Positions 36,372-49,548 of a stretch of 64,000 bases of DNA are shown piece after piece. Each line of letters starts with the position of its first letter. Within the stretch, counting starts at the first letter, position 1. The translations under genes and the position numbers were made by a program. The notes beneath the pieces are model-generated. The model searched no databases. It saw nothing but the letters and a program-made list of their open reading frames with translations, and was not told the origin of the DNA. This DNA is from Frigoribacterium sp. SL97 (lineage in GTDB: Bacteria > Actinomycetota > Actinomycetes > Actinomycetales > Microbacteriaceae), in contig NZ_CP113062.1 of the NCBI RefSeq assembly GCF_026625765.1, forward strand, positions 1,922,001-1,986,000. Direction: 5' to 3'.

Positions 36372-39047
36372 TCAGTGGGCCGCTGCGTCCCAACTCTCGC
36401 CGAGGCCGACGCTGACGTCGAGCGGCACGCGCAGGTCGGCCGCCCCGCTCATGCGCCGACGCACGATCTCGCGCACGTCGTCGACCTCGCCCGGTGCGAC
36501 CTCGACGATGAGTTCGTCGTGCACCTGCAGCAGCACGCGCGACCCCATCTCTCGCTCGTCCAGTTCGGATCGGACACCGAGCATCGCGATCTTCATGATG
36601 TCGGCGGCCGAGCCCTGGATCGGGGCGTTCAGGGCGGCCCGCTCGGCGTTCTCGCGCAGGACGCGGTTCGGGGACTTGAGGTCGGCGAAGGGGCGGCGCC
36701 GACCGTAGATGGTCTCGGTGTAGCCGTCTTCGCGCGCCTGCTCGACGACGTTGCGGAGGTACTCCCGTACGGCACCGAACCGGGCGAAGTAGTCGGTCAT
36801 GAGCTGGCGTGCCTCGGCGGTCTCGATGCGCAGCTGCTTCGACAGGCCGAAGGCGCTGAGCCCGTAGGCGAGGCCGTAGGACATGGCCTTGACCTTCGTG
36901 CGCATGGCCGGGCTGACGTCGGCGGGTTCGACCCCGAAGATGCGGGCACCGACGAACCGGTGCAGGTCTTCGCCCTCGTTGAACGCCTGGATCAGCCCCT
37001 CGTCGCCCGAGAGGTGCGCCATGATGCGCATCTCGATCTGCGAGTAGTCGGCCGTGAGGAGCGTCTCGTAATCGGGACCGTGCACGAACGCGGCGCGGAT
37101 CTCGCGACCGACGGCGGCCTTGACCGGGATGTTCTGGAGGTTCGGGTCGACGGACGAGATGCGCCCGGTCGTCGTGCCCGTCTGGTCGTACGTCGTGTGG
37201 ATGCGCGCGTCGTCGGCGATCGACTTCTCGAGGGTCTCGATGATCTGGCGCAGCTTCGTCGCGTCGCGGTGCTTCAGGAGCAGGTCGAGGAAGGGGTGCG
37301 GGTGCTTCTCCTGCAGATCGGCCAGGGAGGCGGCGTCGGTCGAGAAGCCCGTCTTGGTCGCTCGGGTCTTGGGCATCTGGAGTTGCTCGAACAGCACCTC
37401 TTGCAGCTGCTTGGGTGAGCCGAGGTTGACCTCGCGTCCGATCTCGGCGAACGCCGCCGCGGCCAGTTCGCCGGCCTGTTCACCCAGACGGAGCGAGAGC
37501 GCCTTGAGCGTGTCGCGGTCGGCGGCGACACCGGTGAGTTCCATGTCTCCGAGCACCGGCACCAGGGGCAGCTCGATCTCGGTGAGCACCCGACGGGAGC
37601 CCTCGTCGAGGGCGGCAACCAACGACTCGGACAATCGGAGGACGTACCAGGCCTCGGAGGCCACGTTGACGTCGTCGTCCGCCGACACGAGCTGGTTGGG
37701 ATCTCCGACGGGCAGCGTTTCTCCCAGTTGCTCGTAGACGAGGTCGGACAGGGCGAACGAGGTGCGGCCCGGGCGCAGCAGCCAGGCGGCGATCCGCGGG
37801 TCGCCGGCGATGCCCGTCAGCGTGAGGCCGGCCCGCGACAGCGCCTTGTAGGCGCGCTTCGCGTCGTGGACCACCTTGGGCGTGGCGTCGTCCAGCCAGG
37901 CCTCGAGGGCCACGTAGTCGCCGCGACCCGCGGCCCAGGGCACGTACGCCGACTCGTCGAGGGACGAGATGCCGAGCCCGACGATGCCGTCCGCGCCGTA
38001 CTCGACCGTGAGGCCGACGGGCTTCTCGGGGTCGGACGCATGCTTCTTCAGCCAGAAGGCCAGTTCTTCGTCGATGAGGGTCCGGACGACGGGGAGGCCT
38101 TCGGGGGCCGCCGTCACCGCTGTCTCACCCGCGTTCGCCGCGGAGGGCTCGGTCGATCCCGACAGGGCCAGGACGCGCTCGAGCAGGGTGCGGAACTGCA
38201 GTTTGTCGAAGAGCTCTCGGACGGCCGCCTCGTCGATCGCCCGGCGCTCGAGGTCACCCGGCCCCACCGGGAGCTCGACGTCGGTCACCAGCCGGTTGAG
38301 CCGGCGGTTGCGGATGGCGTTCTCTTTCTGCTCGCGGAGCTTCTGCCCGACGACGCCCTTGATCTCGTCCGCACGAGCGATGATCTCGTCGAGACCCCCG
38401 TAGAGGTTGATCCACTTGACGGCCGTCTTCTCCCCCACCTTGTCGATGCCGATGAGGTTGTCGCTCGTCTCGCCGACGAGAGCGGCGACCTCGGGGTACT
38501 GGTGGGGTTCGATGCCGTATCGCTCGAAGACCTTGTCGCGGTCGTACCGGGTGAGTTCGCTCACGCCGCGGGCCGAGGGATAGAGGAGGGTGACGTCGTC
38601 GTTGACCATCTGGATGGCGTCGCGATCGCCGGAGACCACCAGGACCCGGTACCCGTCGTCGCGACCGCGGCTCGCCAGGGTCGCGAGGATGTCGTCGGCC
38701 TCGAAGTCCTCTTTGGTGATCGTGGTGATGCCCATGGCGTGCAACGCCTCTTGGAGAAGCGGTATCTGGCCCACGAACTCGGGCGGGGTCTCGGACCGCG
38801 TGCCCTTGTACTCGGGGTACTCGCGGGTGCGGAAGGAGAAGCGAGAGATGTCGAAGGCGACGGCCAGGTGCGTCGGTTTCTCGGCCTTGAGCAGGCTGAG
38901 CAGCATCGAGATAAAGCCGTGGATGGCGTTGGTGTGCTGACCTTCGCGGTTCACGAAACTGTCGACCGGGAGGGCGTAGAAGGCCCGGAACGCCAGGGAA
39001 TGGCCGTCGATGACCAGGAGGGTAGGCTTCGTGTCGTCCGTCACCAC
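36372..39047 (-). CDS. polA: DNA polymerase I
   Basis: An 891-residue replication and repair polymerase. The N-terminal 5'-3' exonuclease (about 1-300) has the FDISRFSFRTREYPEYKGTR and ADDILATLA segments. The middle domain has lost the 3'-5' exonuclease acidic residues (the usual D-x-E position reads LTVEYG), so proofreading is unlikely. The family A polymerase domain has DPNLQNIP, motif A DYSQIEMR, motif B with KAMSYGLAYG, and motif C VHDE near the C-terminus. GTG start at 39047, with another GTG one codon later. It diverges from the thioesterase gene over 63 bases. Confidence 0.97.
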   Translation of the reverse strand: MVTDDTKPTLLVIDGHSLAFRAFYALPVDSFVNREGQHTNAIHGFISMLLSLLKAEKPTHLAVAFDISRFSFRTREYPEYKGTRSETPPEFVGQIPLLQEALHAMGITTITKEDFEADDILATLASRGRDDGYRVLVVSGDRDAIQMVNDDVTLLYPSARGVSELTRYDRDKVFERYGIEPHQYPEVAALVGETSDNLIGIDKVGEKTAVKWINLYGGLDEIIARADEIKGVVGQKLREQKENAIRNRRLNRLVTDVELPVGPGDLERRAIDEAAVRELFDKLQFRTLLERVLALSGSTEPSAANAGETAVTAAPEGLPVVRTLIDEELAFWLKKHASDPEKPVGLTVEYGADGIVGLGISSLDESAYVPWAAGRGDYVALEAWLDDATPKVVHDAKRAYKALSRAGLTLTGIAGDPRIAAWLLRPGRTSFALSDLVYEQLGETLPVGDPNQLVSADDDVNVASEAWYVLRLSESLVAALDEGSRRVLTEIELPLVPVLGDMELTGVAADRDTLKALSLRLGEQAGELAAAAFAEIGREVNLGSPKQLQEVLFEQLQMPKTRATKTGFSTDAASLADLQEKHPHPFLDLLLKHRDATKLRQIIETLEKSIADDARIHTTYDQTGTTTGRISSVDPNLQNIPVKAAVGREIRAAFVHGPDYETLLTADYSQIEMRIMAHLSGDEGLIQAFNEGEDLHRFVGARIFGVEPADVSPAMRTKVKAMSYGLAYGLSAFGLSKQLRIETAEARQLMTDYFARFGAVREYLRNVVEQAREDGYTETIYGRRRPFADLKSPNRVLRENAERAALNAPIQGSAADIMKIAMLGVRSELDEREMGSRVLLQVHDELIVEVAPGEVDDVREIVRRRMSGAADLRVPLDVSVGLGESWDAAAH

Positions 39048-39110
39048 GTCAGCCTAGCGGGCACCCCCGACACCGTCGCCGGGCGCCCCGGTCCGATCCA
39101 CCGGAGAACC

Positions 39111-39584
39111 ATGAGCACTCCGTCCGCCGTCCCGAACGACGCCGAGAGGACCGTCGCGTCGGACGCGTCCCTGAGCGATGCCGCCGTCGAGTTGTTCCGA
39201 CGACGGGGTGTCGGTGCCCTGGCCGAGAAGATGGGCATCGTGATCGACGAGATGAGCGCCGAGCGTGCCGTGGGTCGGATGCCCGTCGACGGCAACACCC
39301 AACCCGTCGGCATCCTTCACGGCGGCGCGCACGTCGTCCTGGCCGAGACCCTCGGGTCCGTGGCGGCGAACGTGCACGCGGGAGCGGGACGCGTCGCGAT
39401 GGGCATCGAACTGAACGCGAGCCACAGCCGCTCGGCGGCGACCGGGTGGGTGACGGGCACCTGCACGGCCATCCATCTCGGTTCCACGCTCACGACGCAC
39501 CAGGTCGTCATGACCGACGATCGCGGTCGGCTGTTGTCGACGGTCCGCATCACGAACTTCCTCACGGACGCCCGCGACCGGTGA
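39111..39584 (+). CDS. PaaI-family hotdog thioesterase
   Basis: A 157-residue hotdog-fold protein likely to hydrolyse an acyl-CoA. The family motif [17 protein letters not shown] lies near residue 64, with the catalytic Glu/Asp region inside it. [13 protein letters not shown] is the second conserved strand. The ATG at 39111 has GGAGAA upstream; the longer open frame upstream is antisense to polA. The first 25 residues are polar and variable. The substrate is unknown; menaquinone-pathway DHNA-CoA or phenylacetyl-CoA types are both possible. Confidence 0.85.
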   Translation: MSTPSAVPNDAERTVASDASLSDAAVELFRRRGVGALAEKMGIVIDEMSAERAVGRMPVDGNTQPVGILHGGAHVVLAETLGSVAANVHAGAGRVAMGIELNASHSRSAATGWVTGTCTAIHLGSTLTTHQVVMTDDRGRLLSTVRITNFLTDARDR

Positions 39585-39586
39585 GC

Positions 39587-39635
39587 CGACGAGAGAAGGC
39601 CCGCCCCGATCGTCGGGGCGGGCCTTCTCTCGTCG
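39587..39635. terminator. Bidirectional terminator between thioesterase and response regulator
   Basis: A perfect 23-bp stem (39587-39609 with 39613-39635) with a 3-base TCG loop, between convergent genes. It is the longest perfect hairpin in the window. Confidence 0.85.
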
Positions 39636-39642
39636 CGGACGA

Positions 39643-40248
39643 CTACTTCTTGGCGCTCAACTGTTCGATGATCGCCTGGGCCACGTCGTGCATCGTCAGG
39701 CGGCGGTCCATGGACGCCTTCTGGATCCATCGGAAGGCCTCGGGTTCGGTGAGCCCCATCTTCTCGTTGAGGAGCCCCTTCGCCCGGTCGACGAGCTTGC
39801 GGGTCTCGAAGCGCTCGACCAGGTCGGCGACCTCGGCCTCGAGGGTGATGATCTGTGCGTACCGCGAGAGGGCGATCTCGATCGCGGGCAGCAGGTCGTT
39901 GGGGGTGAAGGGTTTCACGACGTAGGCGAGGGCGCCTGCCTCGCTCGCCCGCTCGACGAGCTCTTTCTGGCTGAACGCGGTCAGGAGGACGACCGGCGCG
40001 ATGTGCGCCTTCGAGAGCCGCTCGGCGGCGGAGATGCCGTCCAGTTGGGGCATCTTGACGTCCATGATGACGAGGTCGGGGCGCAACTCGGTGGCGAGGG
40101 CGACGGCGGTCTCGCCGTCCCCGGCCTCTCCCACCACCTCGAAACCGTTGTCGCGGAGGATCTCGACGATGTCGAGGCGGATGAGGGACTCATCTTCGGC
40201 CACGACGACGCGACGGGGTGCTGCTGGGGTTGCTTCCTGGTCACTCAC
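39643..40248 (-). CDS. ANTAR-domain response regulator, PdtaR-like
   Basis: A 201-residue two-domain regulator. The receiver domain (about 12-130) has the acidic pair VVAEDES, phospho-acceptor Asp63 in IMDVKMP, and conserved LLTAFS and VVKPF. The C-terminal ANTAR domain (about 135-195) has [11 protein letters not shown] and the [16 protein letters not shown] stretch. ANTAR proteins bind paired RNA hairpins and cause antitermination. M. tuberculosis PdtaR (Rv1626) has the same layout. I choose the GTG at 40248. No sensor kinase is adjacent. It diverges from tRNA-Leu with a 39-base gap. Confidence 0.9.
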   Translation of the reverse strand: MSDQEATPAAPRRVVVAEDESLIRLDIVEILRDNGFEVVGEAGDGETAVALATELRPDLVIMDVKMPQLDGISAAERLSKAHIAPVVLLTAFSQKELVERASEAGALAYVVKPFTPNDLLPAIEIALSRYAQIITLEAEVADLVERFETRKLVDRAKGLLNEKMGLTEPEAFRWIQKASMDRRLTMHDVAQAIIEQLSAKK

Positions 40249-40287
40249 GACGTGAAGCCTACGGTATTGTCGACCTGGTTGTTGTGC

Positions 40288-40373
40288 GCCGGATTGGCGG
40301 AATGGCAGACGCGGAGCACTCAAAATGCTCTGTCCGTGAGGGCGTGTGGGTTCGAGTCCCACATCCGGCACCA
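40288..40373 (+). tRNA. tRNA-Leu (anticodon CAA), CCA encoded
   Basis: An 86-base class II tRNA with long variable arm. The acceptor stem GCCGGAT pairs with ATCCGGC, then discriminator A and encoded CCA (40371-40373). The anticodon stem GAGCA/TGCTC encloses loop CTCAAAA, with CAA at 40321-40323, reading UUG. The T arm contains GTGGGTTCGAGTCCCAC. UUG is a rare codon in such a GC-rich genome. No other tRNA was found nearby. Confidence 0.95.
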
Positions 40374-40665
40374 GCCCCGGCGCGAAGCCGACCGACGAGA
40401 TGTGGCTCTCCTTGCCTCGTCCGGTCATCGGGCCGACACACCGACACGAGTTCTGCTCAGAGGGTGTGTTCGTGGGCATCCGTGCACTACGCTGATGGAA
40501 CTGGTTGTTGTGTTACGCATTTGTATCTCGCGACGTGCCGAAGGCCTCCTCTCACCGAGAGGGGTTCCGACGGTGGCGTCGTTCTCAGAGGGAGCGGACA
40601 AAAAGGCACCGCGACGAGCGATCTCGAAATCGAGATCGACAACTCTGATTGAAGGAACAAGAAAA
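40374..40665 (+). other. Leader region before the cold-shock gene
   Basis: 292 bases between tRNA-Leu and the csp start. It holds a small hairpin CCTCTC-ACC-GAGAGG (40548-40562) and a second one at 40619-40638 just before the ribosome-binding site. A-rich patches (CAAAAAGG, GAAAAATG) contrast with the GC-rich surroundings. I could not identify a convincing promoter. Long structured leaders are typical of cold-shock mRNAs. Confidence 0.5.
40619..40638 (+). promoter_or_regulatory. Inverted repeat in the csp leader
   Basis: CGATCTCG-AAAT-CGAGATCG, an 8-bp perfect stem with a 4-base loop, 27 bases before the csp ATG and about 12 bases before the AAGGA ribosome-binding site. It could be a temperature-sensitive RNA structure or a protein-binding site. 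Confidence 0.45.
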
Positions 40666-40869
40666 ATGGCAACAGGCACCGTTAAGTGGTTCAACTCCGA
40701 AAAGGGCTTCGGCTTCATCACCCCCGACGACGGAACCACTGACGTCTTCGCGCACTTCTCCGCGATCGCCGGCGACGGCTACCGCAACCTGGAAGAGAAC
40801 CAGAAGGTCGAGTTCGACACGGCTCAGGGCAACAAGGGCCTCCAGGCCGAGAACATCCGCGTCATCTGA
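40666..40869 (+). CDS. Cold-shock protein, CspA family
   Basis: A 67-residue single OB-fold RNA chaperone. It starts [18 protein letters not shown] and carries both nucleic-acid-binding motifs, RNP1 (KGFGFI, about 13-18) and RNP2 (VFAHFS, about 26-31). The ATG follows AAGGAACAAG. It is monocistronic: a structured leader precedes it and a strong terminator follows. Its codon use is strongly biased to C-ending codons, suggesting high expression. Confidence 0.95.
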   Translation: MATGTVKWFNSEKGFGFITPDDGTTDVFAHFSAIAGDGYRNLEENQKVEFDTAQGNKGLQAENIRVI

Positions 40870-40923
40870 CTCGGTGGCGTCCTCGTGACGCCGTCAGTCG
40901 GCGGGCTCGCCCGCCACTGAACC

Positions 40924-40959
40924 GAAAGCCCCGATCCGCTCCGGCGGGTCGGGGCTTTC
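40924..40959. terminator. Terminator after the cold-shock gene
   Basis: A 16-bp stem with one G:T pair, starting GAAAGCCCCGA and ending GGGGCTTTC followed by TC, with a 4-base TCCG loop. A smaller GGCGGG-CTCG-CCCGCC hairpin lies just before it. It also faces the convergent unknown gene. Confidence 0.8.
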
Positions 40960-40993
40960 TCCGTTCCCGTCTCGGGTGGGAGGGTCGGCCATC

Positions 40994-41620
40994 TCACGGC
41001 AGGGGAAAGCCGAGGAGGCGCGCCACCGGCTCGTAGTCCCGGCTCGCAGTCCGGTAAGCGCTCTCCCATTCGGCGATCCGTGCTCCGGCCTCCCTCGGGT
41101 CGGTGAACCGGTCGTCCTCGCCGCCACCGGCGACGAGTGCTTCCCGCGCCTCGCGGTATCGGCTGGTCAAGGTCGCCCAGAGGACCAGTTCGTCCCCGGT
41201 GGAGTCCTCGGGCGCCGCCCGGGCGACGTCCCACGGCACCTCGACGGCAGGCAGAGGTCCTTCCGGTGGACTCGGCGCCGCGGTCCCACGAGCCTGGTCA
41301 CCCGCACCCTCCTGGAAGATCGTCCGGGTGCCGATCGCCAGCACGGCCCCGACCGCAGCGCCGAGGACGAAGATCAGCGAGAGGGCCCAGAGGCCGTCGA
41401 CCCGCCACACCGTCGCCGCCACTCCCCCGAGGAACGAGCCGCCCACGAGGGCACCGAGAGTTGCCCACCGGCCCACCCCCGCGCCTCCTCGGCTGGTCTC
41501 TCGGATCTCGGGGCCGAGGCTGCGACGAGTCTCGACCACACCGTGACCGCTCCAGGACGGCACCACGTACAAGCGGGCCTCGAACTCGAAGCACGAGGGA
41601 TGACGGGCGTCCACGGACAT
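40994..41620 (-). CDS. Uncharacterised two-helix membrane protein
   Basis: A 208-residue protein I do not recognise. The first 60 residues are soluble. Two hydrophobic helices lie at about 69-90 and 94-116, Gly/Ala rich (TLGALVGGSFLGGVAATVW, then ALSLIFVLGAAVGAVLAIG). A 90-residue charged C-terminal part follows, with a PPEGPLPAVEVPWDVARAAP linker and a helical segment near the end (LWATLTSRYREAREAL). Both tails are probably cytoplasmic. The ATG at 41620 has a poor ribosome-binding site. It is flanked by two terminators, so it is a single-gene unit. The reading frame has normal composition for this genome. Confidence 0.65.
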   Translation of the reverse strand: MSVDARHPSCFEFEARLYVVPSWSGHGVVETRRSLGPEIRETSRGGAGVGRWATLGALVGGSFLGGVAATVWRVDGLWALSLIFVLGAAVGAVLAIGTRTIFQEGAGDQARGTAAPSPPEGPLPAVEVPWDVARAAPEDSTGDELVLWATLTSRYREAREALVAGGGEDDRFTDPREAGARIAEWESAYRTASRDYEPVARLLGFPLP

Positions 41621-41648
41621 GCCGTGAGCGTACGCCCCGCCGACACGA

Positions 41649-41686
41649 CGAAGCCGGGACGATCCGAGGGGATCGCCCCGGCTTCG
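41649..41686 (-). terminator. Terminator after pyk
   Basis: A 17-bp stem with one mismatch (CGAAGCCGGG-A-CGATCC with its partner) and a 4-base loop, starting 20 nt past the pyk stop on the minus strand. Outer CGACAC/GTGTCG bases can pair as well. Confidence 0.7.
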
Positions 41687-41705
41687 CCAGGGGTGTCGCG
41701 GTGCG

Positions 41706-43154
41706 TCAGGGCTGCGACGCGTAGGCCGGAGCGGCCTCCCCGTGGGCGTCACCCACGCGGTGCACCCGGAGATCGTTCGTCGAGCCCGCGATCCCGGGAG
41801 GGGACCCGGCGATCACGATGACCTTGTCGCCCGATTCGGCGAGGTCGTTGCCGAGCAGGATGTCGTCCACCTGCGCGAACATGGCGTCGGTGTGCGTGAC
41901 GGTCTCGACCAGGTAGGACTGGACGCCCCAGCTGATCGCCATGCGGCGTCGGATCGCCTCGTTGGGTGTGAAGGCCAGGATGGGGATCGAGTGACGCAGG
42001 CGCGACATGCGACGCACCGAGTCACCCGATTCGGTGAAGACGCAGAGGAACTTCGCCTGGACGAAGTCGGCGACGTCGGCCGCTGCCAGGGTGATGGCGC
42101 CGCCCTGCGTGCGCGGACGCGTGCCGAGCGGAGGGATGCGCTCGAGCCCGTGCTCTTCGGTGGAGGCCACGATGCGCGCCATGGTCTGCACCGTGATGAC
42201 CGGGTACTCGCCGACGCTCGTCTCGCCCGAGAGCATGACCGCGTCGGTGCCGTCGAGGACGGCGTTGGCGACGTCCGAGGTCTCGGCGCGGGTCGGGATC
42301 GGGCTCGAGATCATGGACTCGAGCATCTGGGTGGCGACGATGACCGGCTTCGCCATGCGACGCGAGAGCTCGACCGCGTGCTTCTGCACGATGGGCACGG
42401 CCTCGAGGGGCAACTCGACGCCCAGGTCGCCACGGGCGACCATGATGCCGTCGAACGCGTCGATGATGGCCTCGAGGTTGTCGACGGCCTGGGGCTTCTC
42501 GATCTTCGCGTAGACGGGGACCTTGCGGCCCTCTTCGGCCATGATCTCGTGCACGCGCACGACGTCGTCCGCGTCGCGCACGAACGACAGGGCGATCAGG
42601 TCGGCGCCGAGTCGGAGACCCCAGCGGAGGTCGGCCTCGTCCTTGTCGGAGAGGGCGGGCACGTTGACCGCCACGCCGGGGAGGTTGATGCCCTTGTTGT
42701 TCGACACCGTGCCGGCGACGACGACCTCGGTCGTGACGACGGTGCCGTCGGTCTCGAGGACGCGGAGCTTGACACGGCCGTCGTCGATCAGGAGCGGGTC
42801 TCCCGCCGTGACGTCGTCGGGGAGGCCCTTGAACGTCGTGCCGCAGATCTCCTTGGAACCCAGGATGTCGTCCGTGGTGATCTTGAACACGTCGCCGACC
42901 TCGAGGTCGTGCGGACCGTCGGCGAACTTGCCGAGGCGGATCTTGGGGCCCTGCAGGTCGACGAGGACCGCGACGGCGCGGCCCGAGTCGGCCGACGCCT
43001 GGCGGACGTTCGCGTAGACGCCTTCGTGGACGTCGTAGCTGCCGTGGCTGAGGTTCATGCGGGCGACGTCGACGCCGGCGTCGATGATCGCCCGGATGTC
43101 GTCGTAGCTCGACGTCGCCGGCCCGAGGGTGGCGACGATCTTTGCGCGTCTCAT
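41706..43154 (-). CDS. pyk: Pyruvate kinase
   Basis: A 482-residue glycolytic enzyme converting phosphoenolpyruvate and ADP to pyruvate and ATP. The N-terminus KIVATLGPAT is diagnostic. The active-site segment VPVYAKIEKPQAVDN lies near residue 215, followed by the metal-binding MVARGDLGVE and the motif ATQMLESM with nearby PTRAE. The C-terminal regulatory domain ends with a short Ala/Pro-rich tail. It is the last gene of the long leftward run, 78 nt after gltD, and may have its own promoter. Confidence 0.97.
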   Translation of the reverse strand: MRRAKIVATLGPATSSYDDIRAIIDAGVDVARMNLSHGSYDVHEGVYANVRQASADSGRAVAVLVDLQGPKIRLGKFADGPHDLEVGDVFKITTDDILGSKEICGTTFKGLPDDVTAGDPLLIDDGRVKLRVLETDGTVVTTEVVVAGTVSNNKGINLPGVAVNVPALSDKDEADLRWGLRLGADLIALSFVRDADDVVRVHEIMAEEGRKVPVYAKIEKPQAVDNLEAIIDAFDGIMVARGDLGVELPLEAVPIVQKHAVELSRRMAKPVIVATQMLESMISSPIPTRAETSDVANAVLDGTDAVMLSGETSVGEYPVITVQTMARIVASTEEHGLERIPPLGTRPRTQGGAITLAAADVADFVQAKFLCVFTESGDSVRRMSRLRHSIPILAFTPNEAIRRRMAISWGVQSYLVETVTHTDAMFAQVDDILLGNDLAESGDKVIVIAGSPPGIAGSTNDLRVHRVGDAHGEAAPAYASQP

Positions 43155-43232
43155 GTGTTCCGTTCGTGTGGGGGGAAAGGGGGTGGGACGACTACAGCCC
43201 GACTCCCACCCTATTCCCGTCGGATGGCCGGA

Positions 43233-44682
43233 TCAGACCGAGATGGACCGATCGGTGGGCTTCACCGGGAAGGGCAGCACGGTCTGGCCCTCGAGGTAGG
43301 CGTCGACGGCGGAGGCCGTGGCGCGGCCCTCGGCGATCGCCCAGACGATGAGCGACTGACCGCGCCCGGCGTCGCCGGTCACGAAGACGCCGGGTTCGCC
43401 CGTCTCGTAGGTGGCACCGCGCTCGAGGGAGCCGCCACCGTCGAAGGTGAGCCGCAGCTGCTCCTCGATGGTGTCGCGCTCGGGTCCCGTGAAGCCGAGG
43501 GCGAGCAGGACGAGGTCGGCGGGGACCTCGCGCTCGGTGCCCGCCTTGGGGACCCGTCGCCCGTCGACGTACTCGGTCTCGGCGACGCGGATGGCCCGCA
43601 CCTCGCCGACCTCGTTGGTCAGGAACTCGACCGTCGACGCGAGGTAGACCCGCTCGCCGCCTTCTTCGTGGGCGCTCGACACCTCGAACAGCGTGGGGAA
43701 CATCGGCCACGGCTGTGCCTCGGGGCGTTCTTCCGGGGGCTGCTGGCCGATCGCGAGGTTGGTCACCGAGAGGGCACCCTGCCGGTGGGCGGTACCGATG
43801 CAGTCCGCACCGGTGTCGCCGCCGCCCAGCACGACGACGTGCTTGCCCTCGGCCGTGATCTGGTCGGCCACCGTGTCGCCCGCTCCGGCCCTGTTCTGCT
43901 GCACGAGGTAGTCCATGGCGAAGTGGATGCCGGACAGGTCGCGTCCCGGGATCGGCAGATCACGGGGAACCGTCGCGCCCGTCGCGACGACCACGGCGTC
44001 GTAGCGGGCCCGGAGGTCGTCCCAGGCGATGTCCCGACCGATCTCGACCCGGGCGCGGAAACGCGTGCCCTCGGCCTGCATCTGGGCGATGCGCTGCTCG
44101 ATCTGCTTCTTCTCCATCTTGAAGTCGGGGATGCCGTAACGCAGCAGGCCACCGATGCGGTCCTCGCGCTCGTAGACGGCGACCGTGTGGCCGGCACGCG
44201 TGAGCTGCTGGGCGGCGGCCAGCCCGGCGGGGCCGGAACCGACGACGGCGACCGTCTTGCCCGTCAGGCGCTCGGGCGGGTGCGGGGTGACCCATCCGTT
44301 GGCGAACGCCTGGTCGATGATCGAGACCTCGACCTGCTTGATCGTCACCGGGGGCTGGTTGATGCCCAGGACGCAGGAGGACTCGCACGGCGCGGGGCAG
44401 AGACGACCGGTGAACTCCGGGAAGTTGTTGGTCGCGTGCAGGCGCTCGACGGCCTGACGGCCCTCTCCACGCCACATGAGGTCGTTCCACTCGGGGATCA
44501 GGTTGCCGAGCGGGCAGCCCTGGTGGCAGAACGGGACGCCGCAGTCCATGCAACGGCCCGCCTGACGTCGGAGCTCGCCGCTCTCCTGCTGCTCGTAGAC
44601 CTCTTTCCAGTCCATGAGCCGGACCGACACGGGTCGGCGCTTGGGCAGCTCGCGGGTCTGCGTCTTCAGGAAGCCTTTGGGG

Positions 44683-44690
<8 letters not shown>
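43233..44690 (-). CDS. gltD: Glutamate synthase small subunit (NADPH)
   Basis: A 485-residue flavoprotein passing electrons from NADPH to GltB. N-terminal cysteines at 47, 50, 55, 59 and 98, 102, 106 bind two low-potential 4Fe-4S clusters. The FAD-binding [10 protein letters not shown] motif lies near residue 151, the NADPH-binding GGGDTGAD near 290, and the second FAD motif ends in [10 protein letters not shown]. The GTG start overlaps the gltB end by 8 nt, so the two subunits are translationally coupled. It works with GltB in ammonia assimilation. Confidence 0.97.
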
Positions 44691-49260
<4,570 letters not shown>

Positions 49261-49548
49261 GGAATCCGTCCTCACGAAGAGATCCGACAGGGGGCGGGAC
49301 GACGTCGGCCCGAGGTGCCTGACGGGGCCGGCTTCTGTGGGCGGCCCCGACTCGGCGGGAGAGGTCGGCTCGTGGCGACCGTGGGCGTGCACGCCGGCGG
49401 GAGGGGCCGACTGCGCTCGATCTTACGAGGCGCGGGTGCGTGCACGGGACCGTGTCGCGGGCGGATCGTTCGCACCGGGATGGGGTGGAGGGGATCGGGC
49501 GCCACGACGGTGGGGCGCCGGGCCCGCGGTCGTCGTGGAGTGGACGAC

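Noticed and set aside
40218..40652. Open frame running through tRNA-Leu and the csp leader
   Set aside because: It reads through a tRNA gene, has Cys-rich random composition and no ribosome-binding site.
43181..43211. Terminator between gltD and pyk
   Set aside because: GGGTGGGA and TCCCACCC can pair over 8 bp, but the loop is 15 bases and no T tract follows; too weak to annotate.
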